The notes: generated by a model not told the origin, from the sequence alone. A DNA stretch of 64,000 nt from Pedobacter sandarakinus (GCF_026240095.1 NZ_JAPIVG010000008.1:16364-80363); one strand, 5' to 3'. Positions 8,286-16,570 are shown, counted from the stretch's first letter. Translations and numbers: made by a program.

Positions 8286-9476
8286 CTAATATAACAAATT
8301 ACTATCGTACGGGTACCTAGCCACATGAGCATCTTTTACCTTATCGTATAGCAATGTTTTAAACTCTTCTATATTTTCCTTTTCGGTAGCCGAAATAAAC
8401 AACACAGGTACTTTGCCATGACTCATCCAGCTTTTTTTAAAATCATCCAAACTTAGCTTTCCGTCGTCGTCTTCATTGTCTACCTCTGGCGAAACATAAG
8501 CATCTATCTTGTTAAACACCAAAATCATGTCTTTATCTACTGCACCAATATCTTTTAAAGTTTCATTTACGGTATTAATCTGGTCTTCGAAATTAGGATG
8601 CGATACATCTACTACGTGGATGAGTAAATCAGCCTCCCGAACTTCGTCTAGGGTAGATTTGAAGCACTCTACCAAATGGTGAGGTAATTTCCTAATAAAT
8701 CCTACTGTATCTGATAATAAGAAAGGAAGATTTTCGATAACCACCTTTCTAACCGTTGTATCCAGCGTAGCGAACAGCTTATTCTCTGCAAATACCTCCG
8801 ATTTTGAAAGCATATTCATGATAGTAGATTTACCTACGTTGGTATAACCGACCAGGGCAACACGAATTAATTGTCCCCGATTTTTTCGCTGCGTTTCATT
8901 TTGTTTATCGATATTTCTTAAACGCTCCTTAAGCAAGGAAATCTTATTTAAAATAATCCGCCTGTCACTTTCAATTTGCGTTTCACCAGGTCCACGCATA
9001 CCAATACCACCTTTCTGACGTTCAAGGTGGGTCCACATACCGGTTAACCGAGGTAAAACATATTGCAATTGCGCCAGTTCTACCTGAGTTTTCGCCTGTG
9101 CCGTTTGGGCCCTGCTTGCGAAAATATCTAAGATGAGATTACTTCTATCTAAAACTTTCACCCCCAACTCTCTGTCGATGTTACGCAGTTGAGATGGCGA
9201 AAGTTCATCATCGAAAACAACGGTATCAATCTCCTCAGATTTAACGTAGGCTTTAATTTCTTCTAATTTCCCGGTACCCACGAAAGTGGCACGCTCTGGT
9301 TTAAGCATTTTCTGCGTAAAAACCTTTTCTACCTTCCCTCCTGCAGTATCTACCAAGAAGGCGAGCTCGTCTAAATATTCCTTTGTTTGCTCTTCCTTCT
9401 CTCCCGGGGTAACTACTCCGACCAAAATGGCTCGCTCCTGCTTGATCGCAGTATCATAAAATTTTTGTTTTCCCAT
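8286..9476 (-). CDS. hflX: ribosome-associated GTPase HflX
   Basis: 396 aa from the ATG at 9476 (MGKQKFYDTA). An upstream ATG at 9545 is in frame but lies beyond a -7-like box at 9488-9495. The N-terminal HflX domain (VDTAGGKVEKVFTQK, SQLRNIDRELGVKVLDRSNL), the conserved GGIGMRGPGETQIE linker and the GTPase motifs VALVGYTNVGKST, LSDTVGFIRKLP and NKIDAY are all present. HflX rescues or splits stalled ribosomes. An acidic EDDDGK insert sits after the NKID motif. Confidence 0.96.
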   Translation of the reverse strand: MGKQKFYDTAIKQERAILVGVVTPGEKEEQTKEYLDELAFLVDTAGGKVEKVFTQKMLKPERATFVGTGKLEEIKAYVKSEEIDTVVFDDELSPSQLRNIDRELGVKVLDRSNLILDIFASRAQTAQAKTQVELAQLQYVLPRLTGMWTHLERQKGGIGMRGPGETQIESDRRIILNKISLLKERLRNIDKQNETQRKNRGQLIRVALVGYTNVGKSTIMNMLSKSEVFAENKLFATLDTTVRKVVIENLPFLLSDTVGFIRKLPHHLVECFKSTLDEVREADLLIHVVDVSHPNFEDQINTVNETLKDIGAVDKDMILVFNKIDAYVSPEVDNEDDDGKLSLDDFKKSWMSHGKVPVLFISATEKENIEEFKTLLYDKVKDAHVARYPYDSNLLY

Positions 9477-9487
9477 GTAATTATGTA

Positions 9488-9495
9488 CAAAGATA
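9488..9495 (-). promoter_or_regulatory. -7 promoter box of hflX
   Basis: TATCTTTG on the minus strand fits the Bacteroidota -7 consensus TANNTTTG and lies 11 nt before the hflX ATG. No convincing -33 TTTG is seen at the expected distance. It supports the start at 9476. Confidence 0.5.
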
Positions 9496-9700
9496 CAAAA
9501 TTTGCAAATTGTATTAGACCTAGGCATGCCTGGCAAATGTGGCAATCAAGCAAAGCTAATTTTCCTTCTCGAAATTGGTAAGTCAGTTATATTTGGTCTA
9601 ATGTCTAACTTATCAACATACCTGTTTTTAATTTTGTTTTCGACCTGAAAATCAAAGCTGCATTTATTTACATATTTTAGGCATGTAAACCATTTTAAGT

Positions 9701-10363
9701 ATGAATTTTTTTGATACCCGTAGTATCTTTTTTACTGTACTGGGCTACCAAATGAGCTACCTCGAATTCTTCGCTGTACTTACCGGCGTTGTATCGGTTA
9801 TTCTCTCGGCCAAAGCTAATATTTGGAGCTGGCCAGCAGGCATTGTAAATGTATTCTTGTCTGCCTTCTTCTATTATCAAATTCAGCTGTACCCCGATAT
9901 GTTCTTAATGGGTTTTTTCTTCGTTACCAATATTTTAGGTTGGTGGAGATGGGCTAACCCTAATCCTGCAGAAGAGGATCGCAAAAAAGAGTTGAAGGTG
10001 AGTTACCTGCCCAAAAAGCAATTTCTGATTTGGCTCGTTGCTGGCACTGCCGGCACATTTGTAATTGGCAGCTTAGCGGCACAGTTGCACCATTGGTTCC
10101 CCTTGGTGTTTAACCTACCTAGCGCCTATCCATTTGTAGATTCGTTTATTTTGGTAATGAGTGTAATTACCACTTTTTTAATGATACAGAAACGAATAGA
10201 ATGCTGGATTATTTGGTTGATGATAGACGTGGTGGCCACCTACCTGTATTTTTTAAAGGGCGCCATGTTCTTTGGTGTGGAGTACGTCCTTTTTACTTTG
10301 ATTGCCGCTTTCGCCTTATGGAACTGGATAAAGGAATATAAAAGTTATGGTAAACCTGTATGA
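9701..10363 (+). CDS. pnuC: PnuC-family nicotinamide riboside (or related vitamin) transporter
   Basis: 220 aa with about seven membrane helices. PnuC signatures: ANIWSWPAGIVNVFLSAFFY near 47, ILGWWRW near 86, and the C-terminal WIIWLMIDVVATYLYFLKG near 168 with GVEYVLFTLIAAFALWNW. PnuC carries nicotinamide riboside across the inner membrane by facilitated diffusion for NAD synthesis. Related members (PnuT) take thiamine, and I cannot distinguish them from sequence alone; no thiamine riboswitch is apparent upstream. Stands alone between hflX and the broken DUF4160 gene. Confidence 0.88.
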   Translation: MNFFDTRSIFFTVLGYQMSYLEFFAVLTGVVSVILSAKANIWSWPAGIVNVFLSAFFYYQIQLYPDMFLMGFFFVTNILGWWRWANPNPAEEDRKKELKVSYLPKKQFLIWLVAGTAGTFVIGSLAAQLHHWFPLVFNLPSAYPFVDSFILVMSVITTFLMIQKRIECWIIWLMIDVVATYLYFLKGAMFFGVEYVLFTLIAAFALWNWIKEYKSYGKPV

Positions 10364-10403
10364 AGAAGTTTAAGAAGATGTTGTAGAAAATTGTAAAATA
10401 TCT

Positions 10404-10952
10404 CTAAATTTTACCACTATGCAAATCCCAAATAGGGAAACACATTTCGTAGTCATTCCAAATAATATCACCAAACTCGATAGTAAAATTTTTAAACTTA
10501 CCTCTATCCAAGTATTTTTTTGTCATTGGATTTTTTGATAAACTTAAGAAATTTTCAAAATCTACAATCTGGTTTACGCGATCAGAAAATTCGAAAGCAA
10601 TTTTATAATCTTCAAAATACTCAGCTTTTTTAATTTCAATAACCATAGCTATATTTTTTTTAGTTATTACTGCTGATTGTATTGGTTTGTTGTAAATGAA
10701 ATAATCGACCCATTTGGTAACGATATCATTTCTATATGCTTCGACAAAAACCTTAAAATTTTTTAGGTTTTTTGAATCTAAAGGCTTTTTACCTTTAACA
10801 TCAGAAATTACAATCTCTTTAAAAACACCATTAATAAATATTATTTCGGCTTTACTTTCCATACCTTAATATTTCCCATGAACATGAATCGGCTCATGCT
10901 CGTTGGAATAAAAAAGTATAATAAGACCTAAATATTCATAGAGTTTTGGCAT
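10404..10952 (-). pseudogene. DUF4160-DUF2442 protein interrupted by one in-frame TAA
   Basis: Reading from an ATG at 10952 gives MPKLYEYLGLIILFYSNEHE and then PIHVHGKY, a typical DUF4160 start with the HEPIHVH motif, before a TAA at 10866-10868. The same frame continues with GMESKAEIIF and 152 residues to a normal stop at 10404, covering the rest of DUF4160 and a C-terminal DUF2442-like part (DRVNQIVDFENFL, FGDIIWNDYEMCFPIWDL). So a single nonsense codon (TAA for perhaps CAA) splits an otherwise intact ORF of about 182 codons. An ATG two codons after the stop (10862) could allow re-initiation, giving a 152-aa product. Base composition is AT-richer than its neighbours. Function unknown; such proteins often look like small toxin-antitoxin or accessory genes. 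Confidence 0.7.
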
Positions 10953-11045
10953 TACACAAATATAATTAATTATAGATAGAATTTCTATGTAGAATTGGCT
11001 TTAAGCTTGATGATCAGTAGGACGAATATTAATACTTTTATGTAT

Positions 11046-11111
11046 ATGAAAAAATTATTTGTTATAGTCGCACTTATTTGTTTTGGAACTTTTGGCTGTT
11101 TGGAATGGTGA
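11046..11111 (+). pseudogene. possible lipoprotein signal remnant
   Basis: Only 21 codons and a TGA: MKKLFVIVALICFGTFGCLEW. It has a basic start, a hydrophobic core and a Cys, as in a bacterial lipoprotein signal, then stops. It may be a decayed 5' end of a lost gene or chance. Confidence 0.25.
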
Positions 11112-11176
11112 AGGAATAACGATTTCAGGATCTTTGCTCTAGATATGTTCTAAATTATAGAGTTTTATAGTAAGCT

Positions 11177-11263
11177 ATGGGAGCTAAAATATTTCTGCTT
11201 TGTACGGCTGTTTCTATAATCCTCATTTTGATGATTAAAGTTAAAGGTCCTTACAGAGAATGA
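11177..11263 (+). CDS. possible 28-aa single-helix peptide
   Basis: The ATG frame encodes MGAKIFLLCTAVSIILILMI followed by KVKGPYRE: one hydrophobic helix with a basic C-terminus. No homologue is known to me and no clear promoter is seen. It could be a small membrane peptide or chance. Confidence 0.2.
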   Translation: MGAKIFLLCTAVSIILILMIKVKGPYRE

Positions 11264-11361
11264 TCACAATTCATAATTATCGTTTAAAATCACAATATGT
11301 AATATTAAGATCTTAAATAATCAGGGTAGAAAACCAATCTCACTCCTGGACCAAGGCTATT

Positions 11362-11457
11362 TTAAACCCGATTGAAGTGGAAATCCTTTTGCTTGAGATT
11401 GCTGCGTTCCTCGCAATGACGACCATGGCAAAAGATTGCAACAAAAAGCGGGGCTGA
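11362..11457 (+). repeat. dispersed intergenic repeat, copy 3
   Basis: Begins TTTAAACCCGATTGAAGTGG and ends AAAAAGCGGGGCTGAA, as in the other copies. It carries inside it GAGATTGCTGCGTTCCTCGC (11395-11414), the widely distributed bacterial repeat usually seen as a CATTGCGAGGAACG motif. Confidence 0.65.
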
Positions 11458-11624
11458 AACCCACCGAAGGATTACTGTAATTGATTTACAAAAAAATAAA
11501 ACACGCCACCGTACTAACACCCCTTTAAAAGAGCGGGACTAACCACAATACCGTTAGCCCTAAGTCTATCTAAGCGATCTTAAAACTAATACCTAATAAC
11601 CTTCAACTTTTTTCTCATCAACTA

Positions 11625-11655
11625 TTTGATAATAAAAGTATTCTCTCTATCTTTG
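11625..11655 (+). promoter_or_regulatory. promoter of the rplM operon
   Basis: TTTG (11625-11628), exactly 19 nt, then TATCTTTG (11648-11655): a perfect match to the Bacteroidota consensus TTTG-N19-TANNTTTG. Transcription should start about 5-7 nt downstream, giving a leader of about 50 nt before rplM. Confidence 0.85.
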
Positions 11656-11709
11656 CAGTCCCAATTTTAATGGGAATAATAAATTGTTTAATAAATTAAA
11701 TACAAGCAA
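11656..11709 (+). promoter_or_regulatory. 5' leader of rplM, candidate autoregulatory RNA
   Basis: About 50 nt between the promoter and the GTG start. It contains a small hairpin, TCCCA-loop-TGGGA (about 11659-11675). Ribosomal-protein operons are often autoregulated through such leaders; that role here is inference. Confidence 0.35.
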
Positions 11710-12153
11710 GTGAATACGTTAAGTTACAAAACTGTCTCGGCCAATGCGAAAACTGTTAACAAACAGTGGATTGTTGTTGATGCGCAAGGCGAGATTTTGG
11801 GGCGCTTGTCATCGAAGATCGCTATGATCATCCGTGGTAAAAACAAGCCAGAGTACACCCCACACGTAGATTGCGGCGATAATGTAATCGTTATCAATGC
11901 AGACAAGGTTAAATTGACAGGAAACAAATTCAGCGAAAAGCAATATGTTTCTTATACTGGTTATCCAGGTGGTCAACGTTTTATTTCTCCAAAGGAGTTA
12001 ATGGCGAAACACCCTCAACGTGTAATCGAGAAAGCGGTACGTGGTATGTTACCGAAAACTAAATTGGGTAAAAAACTTTACACCAATCTTTTTGTGTATG
12101 CTGGTGAAACTCATCCTCATGCAGCTCAGTCTCCAAAAACCATTAAACTTTAA
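11710..12153 (+). CDS. rplM: 50S ribosomal protein L13 (uL13)
   Basis: 147 aa, normal length. It starts at GTG, giving MNTLSYKTVSANAKTVNKQW, and contains IVVDAQGEILGRLSSKIA and the signature PKTKLGKKLYTNLFVYAGET. Early-assembly 50S protein. First gene of rplM-rpsI-rpsB-tsf, 3 bp before rpsI. Confidence 0.98.
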   Translation: MNTLSYKTVSANAKTVNKQWIVVDAQGEILGRLSSKIAMIIRGKNKPEYTPHVDCGDNVIVINADKVKLTGNKFSEKQYVSYTGYPGGQRFISPKELMAKHPQRVIEKAVRGMLPKTKLGKKLYTNLFVYAGETHPHAAQSPKTIKL

Positions 12154-12156
12154 GAA

Positions 12157-12543
12157 ATGTCAATTACTAACACTTCAGGCAGAAGAAAAACAGCTGTTGC
12201 ACGTATCTACTTAAAAGATGGTGCTGGCGCAATTACCGTAAACGGTAAAGATCACAAAGAATATTTCCCAACTTTACCTTTGCAATATATCGTAAACCAG
12301 AGTTTAGAGGTTTCTGAGCTTACTGGCCGTTATGATATTACTGTAAACGTACAAGGTGGTGGAGTAAAAGGACAAGCAGAAGCTGTTCGTTTAGCTATTG
12401 CTAAAGCGATTGTTGAACTAGATGCGGAGAAAAAACCTGCATTACGTGCTAAAGGCCTAATGACGCGTGATATGCGTATGGTTGAGCGTAAAAAACCAGG
12501 ACGTGCTAAAGCTCGTAAGAAATTCCAATTCAGTAAACGTTAA
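12157..12543 (+). CDS. rpsI: 30S ribosomal protein S9 (uS9)
   Basis: 128 aa. SGRRKTAVARIYLKDGAGAI at the start, GGGVKGQAEAVRLAIAKAI in the middle, and the basic tail GRAKARKKFQFSKR that reaches the P site. It is 3 bp after rplM and 18 bp before rpsB. Confidence 0.98.
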   Translation: MSITNTSGRRKTAVARIYLKDGAGAITVNGKDHKEYFPTLPLQYIVNQSLEVSELTGRYDITVNVQGGGVKGQAEAVRLAIAKAIVELDAEKKPALRAKGLMTRDMRMVERKKPGRAKARKKFQFSKR

Positions 12544-12547
12544 TCAC

Positions 12548-12553
12548 AGGAGG
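12548..12553 (+). promoter_or_regulatory. Shine-Dalgarno AGGAGG before rpsB
   Basis: AGGAGG lies 8 nt before the rpsB ATG. Full Shine-Dalgarno motifs are uncommon in Bacteroidota, and none is obvious in front of the other genes here, so this site is notable. Confidence 0.6.
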
Positions 12554-12561
12554 CAAAGACA

Positions 12562-13395
12562 ATGGCAAGAACAACTTATCAAGACTTATTGGATGCAGGT
12601 GTACACTTTGGTCACCTTACCCGTAAATGGAATCCAAAAATGGCTCCTTACATTTTCATGGAGCGTAATGGAATTCACATTATAGATTTAAACAAAACTT
12701 TAACTAAAACTGAAGAAGCTGCGGCTGCGATTAAACAAATCGTAAAATCAGGACGTAAAGTTTTATTTGTATCAACAAAAAAACAAGCTAAAGGAATTGT
12801 AGCTGAGCAAGCTAAAAAAGTAAACATGCCTTTCGTAACCGAGCGTTGGTTGGGTGGTATGTTAACTAACTTTGCTACTGTTCGCAAGTCAATTAAAAAG
12901 ATGTCTAACATCGATAAAATGACTAAAGACGGTACTTATTCGATCTTATCTAAAAAAGAGCGTTTAATGATTCAGCGTGAGCGTATTAAATTAGAATCAC
13001 TTTTAGGTGGTATTGCTGATTTAAACCGTTTACCTGCAGCTTTATTCTTAATTGATGTTAAGAAAGAGCACATCGCGGTAACTGAAGCGTTAAAATTAAA
13101 CATCCCAACTTTTGCGATGGTTGATACAAACTCTGATCCTTCTAACATCGATTTCCCTATTCCGGCGAATGATGATGCTACAAAATCTATCTCGTTAATT
13201 ACTGATGTAATTATCAAAGCGATTGAAGAAGGTTTAGACGAGCGTAAACGCGAAAAAGATGATGAGGCTGAAAAAGAAGCAGTAGCAGCTAAAGCAGCAG
13301 CTGATGCTCCTGAAGTAAAAGAGCCAAGACGTAAAAAAGCTGCTGAAGCAGAAGTTGAAGCGTCTTCATCAGAAGAAAGTAAAACAGAAGAATAG
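12562..13395 (+). CDS. rpsB: 30S ribosomal protein S2 (uS2)
   Basis: 277 aa. LLDAGVHFGHLTRKWNPKMA near the start, FVTERWLGGMLTNF near 94, and AMVDTNSDPSNIDFPIPAND near 189 are S2 signatures. The last ~50 residues are a low-complexity Lys/Glu/Ala tail, longer than in E. coli (241 aa). Followed by a 129-bp gap with a long inverted repeat before tsf. Confidence 0.98.
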   Translation: MARTTYQDLLDAGVHFGHLTRKWNPKMAPYIFMERNGIHIIDLNKTLTKTEEAAAAIKQIVKSGRKVLFVSTKKQAKGIVAEQAKKVNMPFVTERWLGGMLTNFATVRKSIKKMSNIDKMTKDGTYSILSKKERLMIQRERIKLESLLGGIADLNRLPAALFLIDVKKEHIAVTEALKLNIPTFAMVDTNSDPSNIDFPIPANDDATKSISLITDVIIKAIEEGLDERKREKDDEAEKEAVAAKAAADAPEVKEPRRKKAAEAEVEASSSEESKTEE

Positions 13396-13406
13396 TAATA
13401 TTTTTT

Positions 13407-13486
13407 AATTGCAGGTTACTGGTTTCAGGTTTTAAGTTGGCTTAATATGAGTTTAACTTAGCGCTTGTAATTTGTAACCTGTAATT
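13407..13486 (+). promoter_or_regulatory. long inverted repeat between rpsB and tsf
   Basis: AATTGCAGGTTAC (13407-13419) pairs with GTAACCTGTAATT (13474-13486): 13 consecutive pairs including one G-U, around a 54-nt loop. No U-tract follows, so it is not a classical terminator. It could modulate tsf expression, stabilise mRNA, or be remains of a simple repeat. Confidence 0.45.
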
Positions 13487-13524
13487 GTTATAACAAGATT
13501 GTAAACTTTAAAAAAGGAAATAAA

Positions 13525-14370
13525 ATGTCTACAGTACAAATTACTGCCGCAGATGTAAATAAACTACGCCAACAAACTGGCGCTGGTATGATGGATTGCA
13601 AAAAAGCTCTAGTAGAAGCTAATGGCGATTTCGAAGCTGCTGTTGATTTATTGCGTAAAAAAGGTCAAAAGGTATCTGCCGCTCGTTCTGGTAATGCTAC
13701 TTCAGAAGGTTTAGTATCTATCGAAGTTTCTGCTGATGGCACTAATGGTAAATTAGTTGCTTTAGCTTGCGAAACTGAGCCAGTTTCTAAAGTTGAAGAT
13801 TTCCGTAACCTTGCACAGGCTGTTTTAGCTGCGGCGGTTGCCAACAACCCTGCTTCTATCGAAGAATTATCTGCTATTACTTTAGAAGATGGCCGTTCAG
13901 TTGCTGAAACCATTACTGAGTTAACAGGTAAAATTGGCGAAAAAATCGTTATCCAGGACTATGCAAATATCTCTGGCGAAAAAATCGTTTCTTATATCCA
14001 CTCTAACGGTAAAATGGGTGTTTTAGTAGTTTTCCAAGGTGCTAATGGCGCAGATATTACTGAAGCAGGTAAAGATGTTGCAATGCAAATTGCTGCAATG
14101 AACCCAGTTGCTGTAGATAAAGATGGTGTAGATCCGGCTACTATCGAGCGTGAAATCGAAATTGCGAAAGACGTTATCCGCCAGGAAGGTAAACCAGAAG
14201 AAATGGTTGAAAAAATTGCTGCAGGTAAATTGAACAAATTCTACAAAGACAGCACTTTATTAAACCAAGAGTTTGTAAAAGATGGCTCTATGGATGTTCG
14301 TAAATTTTTAGATAACACTGCTAAAGGTTTAACCGTAACTGCTTTCAAACGTGTACAATTAGGTGCATAA
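13525..14370 (+). CDS. tsf: elongation factor Ts
   Basis: 281 aa. The N-terminal UBA-like segment holds LRQQTGAGMMDCKKALVEAN and the core contains SYIHSNGKMGVLVVF and MQIAAMNPVAV. EF-Ts is the nucleotide exchange factor for EF-Tu. Last gene of the ribosomal-protein block, followed by a strong terminator. Confidence 0.98.
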   Translation: MSTVQITAADVNKLRQQTGAGMMDCKKALVEANGDFEAAVDLLRKKGQKVSAARSGNATSEGLVSIEVSADGTNGKLVALACETEPVSKVEDFRNLAQAVLAAAVANNPASIEELSAITLEDGRSVAETITELTGKIGEKIVIQDYANISGEKIVSYIHSNGKMGVLVVFQGANGADITEAGKDVAMQIAAMNPVAVDKDGVDPATIEREIEIAKDVIRQEGKPEEMVEKIAAGKLNKFYKDSTLLNQEFVKDGSMDVRKFLDNTAKGLTVTAFKRVQLGA

Positions 14371-14388
14371 GCATAAATAAAATTATAG

Positions 14389-14421
14389 AAACCGCCCGAT
14401 GTAAATCTGGGCGGTTTTTTT
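14389..14421 (+). terminator. rho-independent terminator after tsf
   Basis: ACCGCCC, a loop, GGGCGGT and then seven Ts, starting 19 bp after the tsf stop. Confidence 0.9.
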
Positions 14422-14460
14422 ATATCCTTTTTTTAGAAAATGAACGGCTCGCAATGCTTG

Positions 14461-14593
14461 GCAACTGCAGCCCCGCTCTTGTTTCAATCTTTTTGGCTTC
14501 GGCCTTCTTTCCTACAGCAGCAATAGTAGCATGAACATGGTGATAACCTACCATACAATTGCAACAAAAAGTATTTTCACGCTATCGGGTTTA
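14461..14593 (-). repeat. dispersed intergenic repeat, copy 4
   Basis: On the minus strand it begins TAAACCCGATAGCGTGAAAA and ends GAGCGGGGCTGCAGTTGC. Its internal part is longer than in copies 1-3. It fills most of the gap between the tsf terminator and nagA. Confidence 0.55.
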
Positions 14594-14666
14594 TTATTGA
14601 AGTTTGTTCATAAAAACGCAAAATTAGCTATCATCTTAGTAAATTAGGCACTTTAAAAGCAAACCT

Positions 14667-15761
14667 ATGTTAAACCTATCCAATATAAAGTTTTACCAGA
14701 ATAATACACTGTATGAAAGCAAAAGCATAAACATTCAAGACGGTAAAATCGTGTCTATCGGGAATGCAGACGGCAAAAACTCCGCTGACACATTCATTGT
14801 TCCAGGTTTTATCGATTTACAAATTTATGGTGCCGGTGGCAGATTATTTTCGGCCAACCCAACAGTAGAATCTTTAACCATTATGGAAGATGATTTGTTA
14901 AAAAAAGGCACAACGGGCTTTTTAGCCTGCATGGCTACGAATACACCAGATGTTTTTAACGAGTGTATCAAAGCAGCTAAAGAACATCGCACCATTGCAA
15001 AGAACTGTTTAGGCTTGCATTTAGAAGGTCCCTTTTTAAACCCTAAAAGATTAGGCGCACACGTTCCGGAATTTGTTAGAAAAGCAAGTCTCGAAGAGAT
15101 TAAGGAATTATTAGATTTTGCAGATGGCGTAATTAAGATGATGACAATTGCGCCCGAATTGCAAGATGATCGGGTAATTGCATATTTGTTAGACAACGGT
15201 GTTGTAGTATCTTTGGGCCACAGCAATGCAACGCATCAAGAAGCAACAAACGCGTATAATAAAGGTATCCAAACCACAACGCATCTTTTTAATGCCATGA
15301 GCCCTGTTCATCATCGCGAACCTGGCATACCTACCGCAATTTTTAACCACCATAAAGCCATGGCCAGTATTATTGCTGATGGAAGGCATGTAGATTTTGA
15401 AGTGGTAAAATTCGCCAAAAAATTATTAGAAGATAGGCTGTTTCTAATTACAGATGCGGTAACGGAATGCAGCAATGGCCCATACCAACATGTTAAAAGC
15501 GGCGACAAGTTTGTAATGCCAGATGGAACACTCTCTGGCTCATCTTTAACAATGTTACAAGCAGTTAAAAACTGTGTTATACACTGTGGTATTGAACTGG
15601 CAGAAGCAATTAAAATGGCAACAAGCTATCCAGCGAAGTTAATGGGCATCGATAATCTAATGGGCCAGATTGCCCTCGGTAAACAGGCCAACCTGCTGGT
15701 TGTGGATGAGGAGTTGGCGTTACAAAAGGTATTTTTTAAAGGCCAAACGGTTTCAATCTAA
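14667..15761 (+). CDS. nagA: N-acetylglucosamine-6-phosphate deacetylase
   Basis: 364 aa, amidohydrolase fold. Signatures: VPGFIDLQIYGAGG near 48, GLHLEGPFLNPKRLGAHVPE near 117, SLGHSNATHQEA near 184, TTHLFNAMSPVHHREPG near 203 and LITDAVTE near 260. It releases acetate from GlcNAc-6-phosphate in amino-sugar recycling or catabolism. No nagB or transporter is adjacent; it stands alone ahead of pyrH. Confidence 0.94.
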   Translation: MLNLSNIKFYQNNTLYESKSINIQDGKIVSIGNADGKNSADTFIVPGFIDLQIYGAGGRLFSANPTVESLTIMEDDLLKKGTTGFLACMATNTPDVFNECIKAAKEHRTIAKNCLGLHLEGPFLNPKRLGAHVPEFVRKASLEEIKELLDFADGVIKMMTIAPELQDDRVIAYLLDNGVVVSLGHSNATHQEATNAYNKGIQTTTHLFNAMSPVHHREPGIPTAIFNHHKAMASIIADGRHVDFEVVKFAKKLLEDRLFLITDAVTECSNGPYQHVKSGDKFVMPDGTLSGSSLTMLQAVKNCVIHCGIELAEAIKMATSYPAKLMGIDNLMGQIALGKQANLLVVDEELALQKVFFKGQTVSI

Positions 15762-15812
15762 ATATTTACATCAATTGTTAAAAAGCATAGCCAGGTATTA
15801 AAAAAATGTTAA

Positions 15813-15820
15813 TATTTTTG
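15813..15820 (+). promoter_or_regulatory. -7-like box directly before pyrH
   Basis: TATTTTTG matches TANNTTTG and ends 5 nt before the pyrH ATG, which would give an almost leaderless mRNA. No good -33 element is seen. Confidence 0.35.
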
Positions 15821-15825
15821 AGGTC

Positions 15826-16530
15826 ATGAAATACAAACGCATCCTATTAAAACTTAGCGGAGAATCGCTAATGGGCGACAAACAATATGGCATTGATAAC
15901 GAGAGAGTTAAACAGTATGCCGAGGATATTAAAGCCGTACATGATAAAGGTTTGGAAATCGCAATCGTAATAGGCGGCGGAAATATTTTCAGAGGTTTAA
16001 GTGCCGAAAAAAGTGGGATGGATAGAGCACAGGCAGATTACATGGGTATGTTGGCAACAGTGATCAATTCCATGGCCTTGCAAGATGCTTTAGAGAAAGT
16101 GGGTATAAAAACCCGACTGCTCACTGCCATTAAAATGGAACAAATTTGCGAGCCATTCATCAGAAGAAGAGCTGTGCGCCACTTAGAAAAAGGTAGGGTG
16201 GTAATTTTTGGGGCTGGTACAGGCAACCCATACTTTACCACAGACTCTGCAGCTGCATTAAGGGCGATAGAAATTAAAGCAGATGCCGTTTTAAAAGGCA
16301 CACGCGTTGATGGTATCTATACTGCTGATCCGGAAAAAGATCCTTTGGCAACCAAATACGAAGAAATTACGTTTAAAGAAGTATATGCTAAAGGATTAAA
16401 TGTTATGGATATGACGGCATTTACCCTTTGCGAAGAAAACCAAGTGCCTATTATCGTGTTTGACATGAATAAACACGGAAATTTCATGAAAATAGCCAAC
16501 GGCGAACCTATTGGCACATTGGTGAAATAG
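15826..16530 (+). CDS. pyrH: UMP kinase
   Basis: 234 aa. YKRILLKLSGESLMG at the start, IAIVIGGGNIFRG near 45, and YFTTDSAAALRAIEIKADAV near 137 mark the bacterial amino-acid-kinase-fold UMP kinase. It makes UDP from UMP in pyrimidine nucleotide synthesis. It is followed by frr after 40 bp, a pairing common in bacteria. Confidence 0.97.
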   Translation: MKYKRILLKLSGESLMGDKQYGIDNERVKQYAEDIKAVHDKGLEIAIVIGGGNIFRGLSAEKSGMDRAQADYMGMLATVINSMALQDALEKVGIKTRLLTAIKMEQICEPFIRRRAVRHLEKGRVVIFGAGTGNPYFTTDSAAALRAIEIKADAVLKGTRVDGIYTADPEKDPLATKYEEITFKEVYAKGLNVMDMTAFTLCEENQVPIIVFDMNKHGNFMKIANGEPIGTLVK

Positions 16531-16546
16531 CCTTTAAAAAAATTAT

Positions 16547-16554
16547 TACTTTTG
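16547..16554 (+). promoter_or_regulatory. -7-like box before frr
   Basis: TACTTTTG fits TANNTTTG and ends 16 nt before the frr ATG, so frr may have its own promoter. The -33 element is weak. Confidence 0.4.
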
Positions 16555-16570
16555 TAGAAATACATACATT

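Larger units (their letters stand above)
10953..11709. other. gene-poor stretch between the DUF4160 gene and rplM
   Basis: AT-rich. Contents seen are two tiny open frames (11046-11111 and 11177-11263), repeat copy 3 (11362-11457), and the rplM promoter and leader at the right end. Nothing else looks coding. Confidence 0.5.

Noticed and set aside
9477..9545. Extended start of hflX
   Set aside because: It would put the promoter box TATCTTTG inside the coding region.
9546..9700. Possible riboswitch upstream of pnuC
   Set aside because: I could not identify a thiamine or NAD riboswitch consensus in the 155-bp gap.
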